Positions 20,833 through 33,089 of a stretch of DNA of 64,000 nucleotides are shown in pieces. Within the stretch, counting starts at the first letter, position 1. Every line of letters begins with the position of its first letter. Position numbers and translations under genes: made by a program. The stretch is from Sipunculus nudus. Taxonomy: Eukaryota; Annelida; Sipuncula; Golfingiida; Sipunculidae. The stretch spans positions 15,088,241 through 15,152,240 of the forward strand of contig CM049318.1 in NCBI GenBank assembly GCA_026874595.1, given 5' to 3'. The notes below the pieces were generated by a model. The model was not told where the DNA came from. It did not search any database and saw only the letters and a program-made list of their open reading frames with translations.

Positions 20833-23800
20833 CTGAAATATATGATAAGAAACCAGTGCTGATAATTCTGGCAACTCATAACTTCATATTATTAATGACA
20901 GATTTTACCTAAGTAATAAACAAATATAATTCTTTAATGTAAGATTCAAGTTAACAATGTCTGTCTGATTTAGTGTCTGAATATAGATAATTAAACCAAC
21001 ACAGATCATTCTGTGAATTATCAAGGGACCTGTAGGTCATGGTGCTCAGCTGAATCTGTCTCACAGCTATGGTAGAAATTGGTAAAATCCTAGCATATAG
21101 AAGACGTTAAATATTGTTCATATGGTTGTATATAACAAGTGACATATGTGACAGGAAACCCAGCTGACTAGCATAGCAGTATGGCCTAACATTCACAACT
21201 GTATTTCATATTTTTTTAAAAACTGATCATCAATTTTGACGAAAGTTTGACATGAATAATTATGTGTTTAAACAGGGTTCCCATACAATCAGTATAAATT
21301 TCCCATACTTTCTGCTGATCACTCTGTACACATGAAACCCTCCTCAGCCACTGTGACACCATGGGTGGGCACATGATAACAGTATAACATGATCAATTAC
21401 TGTATTCTTTGGCCGTTTCCTGGTGAAGGACCTGATGTGGCACAACAATTCATAGGAGAAAGGAAAATGTTCCTTCTTCTGCAACTTCTCGCGCAACTCA
21501 CGGACATGTTCAATTTAATCCCTTACCTAACTCACAGAACAATTGTTTTCTGCAACATGGCAGGCTTTTTGAATATATTCAAATGACTTCACCATGAACT
21601 TTACGTGACATTAATAGCATATTCATTTAATGAATAACCATAAGCATATATGTTTCATGCAGCCAATAAGGTTGTCAGCATTACTGTAAACCGTCAGTCA
21701 CCTGACAATAATAAAATTTGCATAATTTGGGAGAGCTCTGCTGAACAGAACATGTGTAGTCTGTATCAGTACCCATGTTGGTATGTTTTCCGGGATATTT
21801 TGTTATGCAAAGTAGACAGTATAAAACAGTTCTAGGCAAAAGGTTGCAGGAGCCTTTTCTCAGAACTCCGAGGGAATAAAAATGTCTTACCTGCATGGCA
21901 TATAATTTGTATGAGACAACCCAAAATAATGCAAATAATTTCACAATGACTGGGATATATTCATCATTGCAGCTATTGCCGTTGATAATGTCAGTCAATG
22001 CGACATCTAAGTTATTGACCTTTTTGATGCCATTATTGTCATGTAAGCAGCTCTTGCAAGAAAGACCTTCTGTGTAGGAGAGTTTTAGGGGCTCATAATA
22101 ATAATAAGGTCAAAAGGGCGGGGCTTAAGGGCTCTGGTGGTGAGGTCAATTGTACTCCATCCTTCAAAAACATCATTCAAATATTATCACTTAGAAATTA
22201 AGAGATTGCCTATCAATACAATAATTGTATTGATAATTGCAGATTCTTTAAATTTCATATACAAGTAACTTGTTTAATGCATTAGATTTACTTTAAATTA
22301 CCTGGAAACCTGTCTAAATGTCTGTATTACAATTCTGTCAATGAAAAGCAGATTGACATAAATATAATTATCCTTCTATAACCTTTGAAAATCATTTGGT
22401 CAAAATGGATGGATTAATAAATATGTAAACTGCATTTTAGATGAATAAATCTGCATACCTGCTGCCCACCAGATGATTCCCTGTCTGACAGGGTTTTGTT
22501 CACTTTCATGTTTGACTCATCTCCACTTTTGCTTGCTGCATTCCTATATTTGTCATTTTTAGTTCTCCCTCGGGTAGACCCTGCTGGAGTCTGATCAATG
22601 TGCCTTGCAGTATCAACATGTTCAGCTTTAGTATCAGCTAGATTTTGGACAGTATCAGCAAGTGCTGCCTTAGTATCAACCAGTACTGCCTCAGTATCAG
22701 CTGGCTTCCTGACGGTATCAACATGAGGTTCTGATGATGCTGATGATTTATTAGCATCCTCATCTTTGTTATCTTCTGCTCCCATGTCACGGCTGCTGTG
22801 ACCTGGAGCAGGCTTCCCCATGCCTGATGCATCATTCCCTTCATCCTTATTAAATGATGCCAAATCAGGCATGTCGTGTAGGTCATGTGGTTTACCTGCT
22901 TCCTTCTCACCAGCCTTGGTTTTGAATCCTGTTTGAGAATGCCGAGTTTGACGTTTTGCTGGCATTGTTGATTCATCCCCACTGGCTGCTCGTTTATTCC
23001 TCGTTCTCACTGATGATCTTACACACTGCTGCACAGTTTCAAGAGCACCTGCATTCTTTACATTATTATTAGCTGACCTCCTATTCTGGGCAATTGAAGC
23101 CAGCTTCTCGGCTAGTTCTGCTTTCTTTGATTCTGCTAGATCTGACTGCTCAGCATGGTCATTCTGGTATTTTAATGGAACTTTGCGTTTTCGTGCACTC
23201 ACTCTTGTTGGTCCAGGAGGTTGTAGAGGCCCCGGCTCTTTTGAAGGAGTCTTTTCTTTTAAAGATGAATTTCCTTTGACAGGAGTGTTTACTTTTGGAG
23301 GAGACTTCTGTTTCAAAGGAGCCTTCTCACTTTTCTTTTCCTAAAAACACCAAGAGACACCAGTCAAAAGTTCATTTTATTAAAAAAATATATTTATATT
23401 TATATATATATATATATGAAACCTTTGCTTATTCATTACTAAATTAACAATATATATCTGGTTTTAGATTTTATCCCAACAAATTAAATGTAGGTTTGGC
23501 ACCAGTATTCCAGAATAAGTCAAATATCCTAGGCTAATAAATTTGTTGCATTTCAATACAAGTCATTTCTTGTACAACAGTTGTGAAATTTCATCAAAGT
23601 ACAATCTCAGACATAAATACACTGTCATACTCATATTCACTGATTTTATCTAGGACACTTACTAAAATTTCATTTGATGACATGACTTGTTTGTGGGAAA
23701 GATACTGCATCACTTTATAATATGTAATATTATCATCATATGTAAAACATCAACAAATTTATACGGAACACAACACTGAAACAGCACCAAAGACTTGGTC

Positions 23801-24556
23801 AGCCGGGCTGGAAATTATAGGTACCAATCCCATTAAAGTTCAAGTCAGACAAACATGCATATAAAATATACTGAGTCAATCAATCCATGTTTACACTGAA
23901 ATATAAGAGATTTTGGAGAAAATTTTAGTTTGTAGAAAATATTTCCATTTTAAAGTTGATAAAACTTTTTACTGCCCTTATATTCACAAAACATAGGTCA
24001 CTGTGACCTTATTTCAGATTTATATGTGCACATGGAGATTTAAGGAGGACCCATAAGAATTTTCTTGGTGTGAAAGACAAAATTTTTGCTCTGTTAATAT
24101 GATTTCTGGGGGGGCTCAGACAGCGAGCTGATATATGAGTTTAACAATGTAACAAAGCATTTGACATTAATCATGCAAAATAAGCCTGTGGTATCTGGGT
24201 AAAAAGTGATTAACAAATGGATTAAAATTAAATCTGCTTTGACAGCAAACACTCCCACATCCCCACACTTTACATCGGTCCACTGCAGTTTCAGTTGATA
24301 ACACACATCCCACTGTTTGATGACTAAAATATAATCATAACATCATGTGATGTTATTTGCTGACCTTGGTTCCCCTTTGCTTTCTGATGTGGTCCACCAG
24401 CTTAGAGAAATCATGCCACAGCGTGTTGGTCTTCTTCTCAAAATACATCACACTCACATCTCGCAGCCACTTGTTCACTTCTTTGGAATCATAATCTGTG
24501 ACAGTGCCGATGTCTACCTCAAGCTTGGATCCCTTAATCGCCAGTAATGCTGGCAT
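18922..24556 (-). CDS. C2H2 zinc-finger protein, 12 fingers, three coding exons
   Basis: Minus-strand exons 24556-24365, 23340-22459 and 20832-18922 join at phase 0 throughout, giving about 994 residues. Exon 1 encodes a short N-terminal domain (NKWLRDVSVMYFEKK...) that I do not recognise. Exon 2 encodes a low-complexity, basic Ser/Thr/Pro-rich linker with a heptad DT repeat. Exon 3 carries a basic nuclear-localisation-like stretch (NPKKRKKKRQNKKGRG, about residues 507-522), 12 zinc fingers (about 526-883) and an acidic/Gln-rich tail. Eleven fingers are C2H2; the fourth reads C-x2-C...H-x3-C. Linkers are irregular and not of the TGEKP type, as in ancient, non-KRAB fingers. There is no BTB, SCAN or KRAB domain. 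A nuclear DNA-binding transcription factor is the likely role. The start is the first ATG in exon 1, but an acceptor (TTTTAG) lies six bases upstream, so the 5' UTR is spliced. Confidence 0.85.
20833..22458 (-). other. Intron 2 of the zinc-finger gene
   Basis: About 1.6 kb. At 21,027-21,060 it carries a diverged left end of dispersed repeat family S (GGTCATGGTGCTCAGCTGAA). No exon or RNA gene was seen. Confidence 0.55.
22459..23340 (-). CDS. Zinc-finger gene, exon 2 (disordered linker)
   Basis: The acceptor GTTTTTAG is read at 23341-23343 and the donor CAG|GTATGC at 22458. It has 294 codons in phase 0 at both ends, rich in Lys, Ser, Thr and Pro, with several S/T-P sites (KTPSKEPG, NTPVKG). 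The encoded region is probably unstructured. It contains the heptad DT repeat. Confidence 0.8.
22605..22720 (-). repeat. In-frame 21-bp repeat encoding DT heptads
   Basis: GTATCA recurs on the plus strand at 22610, 22631, 22652, 22673, 22694 and 22715, exactly 21 bases apart. On the minus strand each unit encodes seven residues of the form (V/A)DTxxxx, such as ADTEAVL, VDTKAAL and ADTVQNL. It lies inside exon 2 of the zinc-finger gene. Confidence 0.9.
23394..23418. repeat. (TA)n tract in intron 1 of the zinc-finger gene
   Basis: A short TA dinucleotide run. The rest of this about 1-kb intron (23,341-24,364) is AT-rich and includes a perfect AGGTCACTGTGACCT at 23,995-24,009. Confidence 0.85.
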
Positions 24557-24562
24557 TCTGGC
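24365..24562 (-). CDS. Zinc-finger gene, exon 1 of the coding region
   Basis: The acceptor TTGTTTTAG precedes GCCAGAATG; the donor AAG|GTCAGC starts at 24364. It has 66 codons, or 64 if translation begins at the ATG at 24556. It contains a Trp/Phe-containing helical-looking segment (WHDFSKLVDHIRKQ). I found no further upstream coding exon up to 31 kb. Confidence 0.7.
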
Positions 24563-24659
24563 CTAAAACAATACAAAATTGATTAGTGTCACCTCCAGCT
24601 GAACTTTAGATTTTACAACAAGAGCACTGCAAGAAAACCTTCGCACATGGATGTTGTTG

Positions 24660-27130
24660 TAATAAACAAGGGACCCATGGGTCACGGCACTCAGCTGATC
24701 GTGATTGGACTATAAATGTATCACCATTGTGATACTATATTTAGTCGACAAACCTTATGAATATCATGGACATGTTAGGCTATTATAAAGGAATATAATG
24801 TATATATAATATGTGAGTAAATGATGTATGAAATAACCTGACTCATGGATTAATATGGAGTAAATATAGTGGTAATCTAGGCCATGGTTGGTTGATAAGA
24901 TTGAAGAAATTGTTGCAAATAATATTTTAAGATCTGACCATGCGTTTCCATTGGATACCTTTCTGACAGGCTGTTGACAGTTCAACATTTTACACATTTG
25001 TCTAATGAGATCCAATTTGTTTTAATAAACTTTTTTTATCTATTTAATGATATGTATACAGTTGCTATAAAGTCCCCACTACACAGGCGGAAGGACTTGA
25101 TGGGGGGGTGGGGGTTATGATAATAGTTACAACGCCTCTGTCTCTCTGTATATATTTTCTTCAAATTATTAAATTTTATGCTATAGCAATAGAACTATTG
25201 TTCACGGTGCCAAGAAGTAAGGACTTAGTGGGATGAGGGAAGAGGATGATGGACAATACCCTTGCATATACCTACGGTACAGGATATGAAATTTAATTAA
25301 TCAGTGCTTACAGGGAAAAAAAAAGTTTATTCATAATTATTAAATATTCAAAACAGGCAGAAAGCTAGAGAAACAAAGCAAATCATTTTAATTCCCATCC
25401 TTCTGAGCCAGGAAATTATGAACAATTTTAACATAAATTCCTTTTTTTATAACATCATTTTTTTCAAGGTTTGAAAATTAAACTATACATTTAGAGTATA
25501 ACATGTATATATATATATATATATATATTTCAGTTGATTCACATTTCTTAATTGCATCAACATATATTTCTAATAAATCAGGTTTATAGTACCTGTCAAC
25601 AGAATGGGGTGGAGGGAGGAAGGGAGGCATAGGGATGAGAGAGAGAAAGAGAGAGAGAGAGAAAGAGAGCTAGACTGGCAGAGAAAGAGAGAAAGGGAAA
25701 GAGAGAGAGGAGAAAGGCTCTCTGGTAATTACTGCCTGACCCAGCCTGACCCAGACACTCACAGAAGCCTGTAGGCAAGGAGTGAAGGTGTTATGTAACA
25801 GCCTAGAACACTGTTAACCAAAGACTTGATGTAAACATTCAAGACATGTGCTATAAATATGGGTCACTGTGCTTAGCTGAAGTTGACCTTGATGGTAAAA
25901 TCTAAAATAATATCAAATGGAGATAAGGTCTAGGAAGAAAAGGTAATATATGCCATGGCTGGTTGACATGATTGGTTTGTATTGATGAGTATGAAATTGT
26001 TGCAAATAATATTTTGTGACCAAACCATGCATTCTCTAATGTCAAAATTGAAGCATGTGAGCAGTTTGTGAACATAAGATGTATATTATTACCATGATCA
26101 TTGGCTGGCTTTTTGATAAATTGTTGACAGTTCAGTAGTTTACACATTTGCTCAATTGGATCTATTTTACATAATATATATTATTAAATATATGTATTTT
26201 TTATTTTATAAAATGTATATAGTTGAAATATAACTGATGTCCCCAGTCCCCAGATGCAAGGACTTGGTGGTGGTGGTTGGGGGGGGGGGGGGGGGGAGGG
26301 CTGGAATGATGGGAGTTACAACATCTCCGAATTTATATAGTGTATATACATATAGGATTTCCACTTAATTCAACAATACTTACAGGATTAAATAGTTCAT
26401 TCACAATTACATAATATTTAAAGAAGGACAGACAGACTGTTAAACAAACAAAGCTGGTAATATGTTTTAATATTTTAAAGTTTTTCATCTGCAATATTAC
26501 ACATCTGAATACATAAGTAGCTTTCAAATTTCAGACTTTAATGGCTTAAATCCATACACAAACAGCATATGAAAGTTATTTCAACAGTGCTTAAAGGAAA
26601 AATTTCATAATTGATATATATTTAATGATAATTGAGAGATGATGGACAGACAGAGCTGATCACTTTATGTTCCAATCTCCTGAGGCAAGAATATGTTTCA
26701 ATTAGATCTTAGTTTTTTTCTAATCCAATTATTTTTTCAAATTAAAAAAATTGTACACATTTGCAATAATAACTGATGTCCCAGTGCAAGGTGACGGTGC
26801 AAAGGATCAATGACAGCGGGGGGGGGGGGGGGGGGATGGTGGGATTAACAACACTTATGCATATACATTCAGGGCAAACAAAGCCTGATCTCCAATTCTG
26901 CTAAGGCTCAAAAATAATAAACAAACACATGTTTGTATTAGATCCTCATTTTTTATTTAAAGTTTAATTTGTATACTTTCCAATATAACATATATTTCTG
27001 AAAATAAATGTTGATTCATAATTCTAAATTGCATCATCATAAATCTCAATCTTGTCATATAACACCACATCATGCATACAAATGTATATATATATATATT
27101 CATGGGGGGAGGGGGTTTGAAATGAGAACA
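24660..27130 (+). repeat. Dispersed repeat family S, tandemly placed copies
   Basis: The block at 24,660-25,300 (CATGGGTCACGGCACTCAGC start, CATGGTTGGTTGA, TTGTTGCAAATAATATTTT, GTTGACAGTTCA, then a G-run and GTTACAACG) recurs in diverged form at 25,855-26,340. Part of it appears again at 26,745-26,890. Each copy holds a G homopolymer at the equivalent place (for example 26,279-26,296 and 26,819-26,836). A purine-rich GAGA tract lies at 25,612-25,712. No gene was seen. Confidence 0.7.
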
Positions 27131-28650
27131 AATGTACACCTGTCACAGCAGGGGATCTCCCCCAGTGACTGTAACAAATCAGGAACCCTGGCATAGCTGA
27201 CTTCCAGTGACCTGGAGTGGCCTACCCGCATCTGGTACAAAGCAAGTGACTACAATAGAGCCTCAAGATAAAATTGAATAACTAGCCTAATTTTCAACCT
27301 TTTATTTTCAAATTTCAGATTTAAACAAATTAAATACTTATGTTTACATGCTGTGAAAATTAAATCAACAGTACTCACAGGAAAAAAAACATGCCTTGGT
27401 CAAAGTTGGGTAAAATTTAAGGTACTGATTTTATGTTTATGCTAATAACTTATAAAATTTACATAATACAGATCTAATTTTGGGTATACAAATAAATCTT
27501 AATTAAACAAAGTTATATACTTGAAAAAAATTCTCTAGCTTCAATAATTTTCATGTAACGTGAGTAAATATTTTTCCTGATTTTTTACAAAGTCCATTAT
27601 GTTTGGGCCCATAACTTAAAACAATTACGCTATACTGACATCATTTCTGGCATGTGCATAGCGAATGTATAGAAAAATATGTATATTATATATGATCAAA
27701 GTCAGATCAGTGGTTTTGATATTAGGCAGTCCTGAAGTGTAACAATGGGTTTTTAATGGAAAAATTAAGTTTTTCATTAATATCTCGAAGGAATTAAGTT
27801 CTAATGACCAAATTCTTGGCATGGTAGGGAATTTTGGAGACATCTAACTGTATGCCAAATTTAAGGAACTTAGAGCTGAAGCTGGGGAGCTGAGCTCTAG
27901 CAAACTCCATAACACTAGCTTGATGTAAACAATATGTGACATGGTGCTTGAAAACTTGAATAAAATCTACAGTTTTTGATCAACTGGTTTCAAATTTTTG
28001 ATGTTAAAAGTTGAAATGCTAATAAGTAACAGCAGTTACAGGAAAAAAACATGCCATGGTCAAGTTGGGCATAATTTAAGGTACCAATTTTTTATTTTTG
28101 CTAATATTTTAAAAAATTTAAAAGATTTTGTTCTAATTTTGGGTATACAATTTAATTTTGATTAATAAATGTTATATTACTGGAAAAAAAGTGCTTAGCT
28201 TTAACAAGTTTTGTGTTAAGTGATCAAATTTTTTTCCTGATTATTTACAAAATGCATTATGTTTGAGCCTATAACTTTTTTAAATTATATAATACAGACC
28301 TACCTAATTTCTGGCATGTACATAGGAAGTATATAGAGGATTATTTGTGGTAAATATGAGAAAAAACAGATGAGTGGTTTTGATATAAGGCAGTCCTGAA
28401 GTGTGAAAATAGGTTTTTAATAAAAAATTGAGGTTTTTCCTTAATTTGTTAAAGGAATGAAGTCGAAAAGACCCATTTTTCGGCTTGGTAGGAGATCTTG
28501 GGGACATCTAACATTATGCCAAATTTTGGATTCCTAGGTCTTACGGTTTCCAAACGTGCCACATCTACGGACAGACGGACAGACAGACAGACGGACGACA
28601 GACAATGGACCACGACTATAGCTCAGATGATTTATAGTCAGCTGAGCTAA
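27131..28650 (+). repeat. Family S body and right end, two copies of a ~520-bp block
   Basis: The blocks at 27,365-27,850 and 27,990-28,530 share TTACAGGAAAAAA...CATGCC, TTTTGGGTATACAA, TTTTTCCTGATT...TTTACAAA, GTGGTTTTGATAT and TAGGCAGTCCTGAAGTG. The second runs into a Lys/Arg-like (GACA)n stretch at 28,570-28,600 and the terminal TCAGCTGAGCTAAAA at about 28,639. Confidence 0.75.
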
Positions 28651-28916
28651 AAACAGATCTCTTCCAAGTAGGAATTGTGGGAACCACCTGGATCATGTGT
28701 CCCAACCGTCAAAGTTAAAAATAAAAATTTGTCACAATTCAAGAACTGCTTCTATTTACAGTTCCCATGCGCATATTGAAAAAAATATTACTTATTCCAT
28801 TAGGGTACTAACCATCTGCTGCATATAATTTTAGTGCCAAACTCCTTTTATTTACAGAATATTAAGTTTTGTTTCGTTGAATGCAGCCTACAACTTGTAA
28901 ATAGAGACTTTACAGA

Positions 28917-28918
<2 letters not shown>

Positions 28919-28962
<44 letters not shown>

Positions 28963-28998
28963 TACATGTACATATATATACATGTACATATATATAAT
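28919..28998. repeat. TG/TA microsatellite
   Basis: A TGTG tract passes into (TA)n and then TACATGTACATA repeats. Confidence 0.9.
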
Positions 28999-29475
28999 AC
29001 TTGGAGGCTCCAGTGTATGTATGAATATAATATATAAATGAATGTATATTCTCCATCTAGAATGCTCTCTCACTCTTGTCACTCCTGGTATCAGAACTGC
29101 TATAAAAAGATGCATGGCAACAGATGTTTTAGTTGAAGCCCATCCAGTCTGTTGTACAACCTATCAATCCGTATCAGACAGGCTGGTTCAGTTGACACTA
29201 TTGAACAAATTCTTAAAACTGCTTGGTGTTAGCCTAGTACAGAGTTTTAACTCTGGGGGTTTTAAACTTTTAGTATCAGTTTCACATCAATTTTTAAATA
29301 TAATTTATTTTATGTAGAGTGCTATTGAACATCCACAGTATGTATGTGGTATATAAGTAAATGAAGAAATATATATACAGTACTGAGAGAGTGAGAGAGA
29401 GAGAAAACAGCTATTGTCAGTACTGATCAGTCAGAGCCTATTAACTAAGCAAACATTATCATTATCATGTAATCA

Positions 29476-29495
29476 CCCCCCCCCCCCCCCCCCCC
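29476..29495. repeat. C20 homopolymer
   Basis: Twenty consecutive C bases, a likely site of length error in assembly. Confidence 0.9.
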
Positions 29496-30009
29496 GCCGA
29501 GTAAACAAGAGGCTGAGGCTGGAGACCAGTGACCTGTTTAAGCAATGACATATCCTGTCAAGTAGTACTAACTTTGAGTACTGTTGTTTGTAGTCCAGAC
29601 AGCCAGAAAAGCACAGGCTGTCCATGGGCCATCTCAGGTGACCTTCACCCGTCCAAAACTGATCACAGCCCATCCAAAGACTGTGAGACAACCCCGTGGC
29701 TACCACACTGAGCTGTATTGTCTGGTTATATGTTCACACTATTTTAATATTCTGTCTTGTCATGTATAAGACCTGTATTAATATAATAAACTCTTTATTA
29801 GCAGCTTTTATTCTATAATATTTGAAGTGTGGGCTCATTTTATAAGGGAAATTTTATAACACTTTGGCAACTGTGAGGAAACAACATGTTATGTGACACC
29901 CATTTGTGGATAGGTATATTTTGCTGATCAGCATTTATACTGCAAACTGCTGATCAGCGCGATGATAGGAAGACATAGCCTGCCCACCTTTGACATGTTT
30001 AAGGTGTAG

Positions 30010-30930
30010 ACCATATTCTACACAAGGAAGGAGAGAGAGAGAGAGAGAGAAAGAGAGAAAGGCTCAATGTGGGAGTTACTGCAGACAGCCTGACCAAGCT
30101 CATCGAGACAGAGCCGGCTGGCCAGGAGTAAAGTGATTACATTAGAGTCTGGGGAGTTGAGGGCTAGCTACAGAACACTGTTCTTGGCCGGCCTGATGTA
30201 AACAATACTTGACATGATGCTTGAAAACTTGAATAAAATCTACAGTTTTTTATTAATTGGTTTCAAATTTCAGATTTTAACAGATGAAATGCTCATATCT
30301 GGATGATGTGAAAATCAAACCCACAGCAGTTACAGGAAAAAAAGTGTCATGTTTAAATATTGACAAAATTATAGTTACTGGTTGTATATATATTCTGATA
30401 ACTTAAAAAATTGGCAAAATTCTGATCTAATTTAAGGTATACAATTGATTCTTGATGAAATAAAGTTATATCCCTGAAAAAAAGTCACTAGCTTCAGCTA
30501 TTCTCATGTGAAGTGAGTAAATATATTTCCTGATTTTTTTACAAAGTGCATTATGTTCAGGCATGTAACATCAAGGTATTACACAATACTGACCTAATTT
30601 CCAGAATGTAGATAGGAAATATATTATAGGGGAATATACATATTAAATATGATCAGAGTCAGATCAGTGGTTTTGATATTAGGCATTCTTGAAGCTTAAT
30701 GATGCATTTTTAATGGAAAATTGAGGTTTTTCCTTAGTATCTCGAAGGAAAGACTTCCTAGTGACCCTTTTTTTTTGGCATGGTAGGAGATTTTTAGGAC
30801 ATCTAACTGTATGCAGGATTTGTAGAGTCCAACGGTTTCAAAACGTGCCCTGTAAACAGACAGCTGGATGGACGACAGACAAAGGACCATGATTAGCTCA
30901 GATGAATTATAGTTAGCTGAGTTAAAAAAT
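30010..30930 (+). repeat. Family S, third body copy with right end
   Basis: The GAGA tract at 30,031-30,058 leads into GGAGTTACTGCAGACAGCCT, the TTGATGTAAAC-like block and the body block at 30,315-30,835. It ends with a GACA-rich stretch and TAGTTAGCTGAGTTAAAA near 30,915. The order of blocks matches 25.6-28.65 kb. Confidence 0.75.
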
Positions 30931-31120
30931 GTCATTACTTTAAAATGAATGAATGGATTCTGACTATAACTTATCTGACATTTTCCAAGGGTTTTTAACA
31001 CTATATGGTCCATCTCTTTATTATTTACTTAATATTTAAAGTTAATTCGGGATAGGCAAGCAAGAGGCCCCCCATCATTAGGTCTGACAGCCATGGCATA
31101 GCAACAATGGAAACGCTATC

Positions 31121-31226
31121 TGATTGGCTGATATGCTTACTGATCGAGTCTTCAGACGGAGACACCTCTGAAGTAACAACCATTCAGCCAATCACGCAGT
31201 TACTTCAAATTTAGGCTGAATCCAAT
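31121..31226. promoter_or_regulatory. Cluster of three CCAAT boxes, possible promoter
   Basis: CCAAT occurs as ATTGG at 31,123-31,127, and as CCAAT at 31,188-31,192 and 31,222-31,226, in a locally GC-richer stretch. The flanks match NF-Y preferences (TGATTGGCTG; AGCCAATCAC). It could drive a 5' non-coding exon of the minus-strand zinc-finger gene or a plus-strand transcript (ATG at 31,251 in context AACAATGG, open for 27 codons). No transcript end can be seen. Confidence 0.3.
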
Positions 31227-31533
31227 GTGACATTGCTGTCAGATCTAACAATGGAGGCTCCTTGCCTGTTTGTCTCGTCCCAAGATGTGCGCTTCCGATC
31301 AGCTCTGTTTCTCTCCGTCAACAACTCACAGTAGTGGATTCCGAACAACTTGCCTGTTAACTGCACGTTATAATGCGGCTTATGTATCCATTCCACGGAT
31401 ACCCGCCGCATATGAAGCTTCAAGTAAACTGGAGAACGTAAATCCTGTGCTGGACAAAAATTCCTATAAAATAAAATATTGTGTTTGTAACAAGGAAACT
31501 TGCGTATTTGGGGGCAATGCCTGCCCGCATTGA

Positions 31534-33084
31534 TTTCTGAAAAAAAGTGCCTGAGAAGTGAGAACCATACCTTTTTTTTATTTTGGCCTAATAAAGAGAT
31601 AAACCATACAGTGTGAAAAACGCTAGGAACAATGTCAGATAGGTTATAAGGAAATGACCCATAAAAGTAACAAATTTAACCGAAATCAACACTAATAGCA
31701 ATTCAAGCGCCTGTGCCTGTATGCAGTCTGTGGGCGATAATGCGTGGATACAAATGTATATGAGATGTCAAAATAAAACTTTAGCATGGTCGTCCTGAAT
31801 ATTTCATCCTGGTTTTATTCTCTGAACATTTTATACTTTAACTAATGACGTTCAAATGATGATCAGTAAAACAACACAGACCTGTTTATACAAACAATTC
31901 GATCTGTCTGCCTGTGACCGACACTGGAACAGTTCGATCTCATCTGTGAGGGTTATTCCGGTCCCAGTCCCCCTGGTTCTTTTTCCTTCCACCAGGGGGA
32001 TATTCAACGGTTTCATGAGATCTAGCCTAGGGCCACAAGAAGGTGGATCACTTCAGATCGAGTGCCTACCGAGTTTTAAAACCAAATTCCTGGCCTTCTG
32101 GCTCTTATATTACATTGCGAATTTGTAATGTTCATACTCTAACAAACATGTGGCCCATGGGCCATGACGCTCAGCTGAATTTGAAACTAGGAGAAGACGG
32201 CAAAACCAACGATATAAAGATTTAAAACATAACCAAATCTTTATAGGCAGAGTACTGTACAGAAAACATATTTAATAAAAGCAGGTGCAGCAATTTGTTG
32301 TTCCGTCTTGCATCGCAACATGGCAGTTTGAGTCAGATCGCAATTAATTACTTTTTTTTGCAAACCAGCAGCTAATTTCTATGATAGGCCTATCCTATCA
32401 AATGTAGATTTAATTTCAACTTCATCTGTGAGTTCAACAAGAACTAGACATTCTGTTGATAGGCCCTGTGTGACCTTTTTTTCTGTCTACACGGCAGGCT
32501 ATTTTCTCTTTTCAAGACAGATGTTCTCAAACCGTGATGAAACATGAGTTTCCAGGCATGACAGAAAAAAAAAAATTACAAGAACTATATGATTGTACGG
32601 ATAAAATATTTGCCTTTGTCTGGAACAATCACAAATGGTGTAGACCTGCTATTGACATATGACTTTTGGCGTATGCCAAATTAACGTTGATACATTCTGA
32701 ATTAGAATTAAGTTCCATGCATGAATGGGTGCAATTTAATCAGATCGATGTACTGTGTCCACAGCGGATAAGCCTGTAATTTATATAAATGAGATCTTGA
32801 TGATATTTTAAACATGTGGAGACAGAGCTTGAGCAGTGTTGTCTATGTGGCATGACTGAAGGATCAAGGACTAGTGGCAAAAATACTGAACCTGTTGAAA
32901 CAAATATTATTGGCTTTCTGTTGAAAAAAAGTTTTTGGCCAACAAGTCACAGAAATTGGGTCACAGTAACCTAGTTTCAAAATCTTTTCAATATGTTGCA
33001 TAAATGTTTCAACAGAACATCTTTTAATAATGTTTTAAAAACATTTTTTAAATGTTTTTACTAATGGCGCATAAATGTTACAAT
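31534..33084. other. Gene-free repeat-bearing stretch before the LTR element
   Basis: Contains a left end of family S at 32,151 (palindrome TGGCCCATGGGCCA then TGACGCTCAGCTGAATTTGA) and a decayed GGTCACAGTAACCTA at 32,959. From about 32,990 it holds AAACATTTT-type subrepeats that continue beyond the retrotransposon at 41,297. Confidence 0.6.
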
Positions 33085-33089
33085 GGAAC
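33085..33089. repeat. Target-site duplication, left copy
   Basis: GGAAC immediately left of the 5' LTR matches GGAAC at 41,297-41,301. Five bases is the usual duplication length for BEL/Pao integrases. Confidence 0.9.

Noticed and set aside
27008-27196. Short open frames over TA/GTAT microsatellites
   Set aside because: Low-complexity translation of simple repeats.
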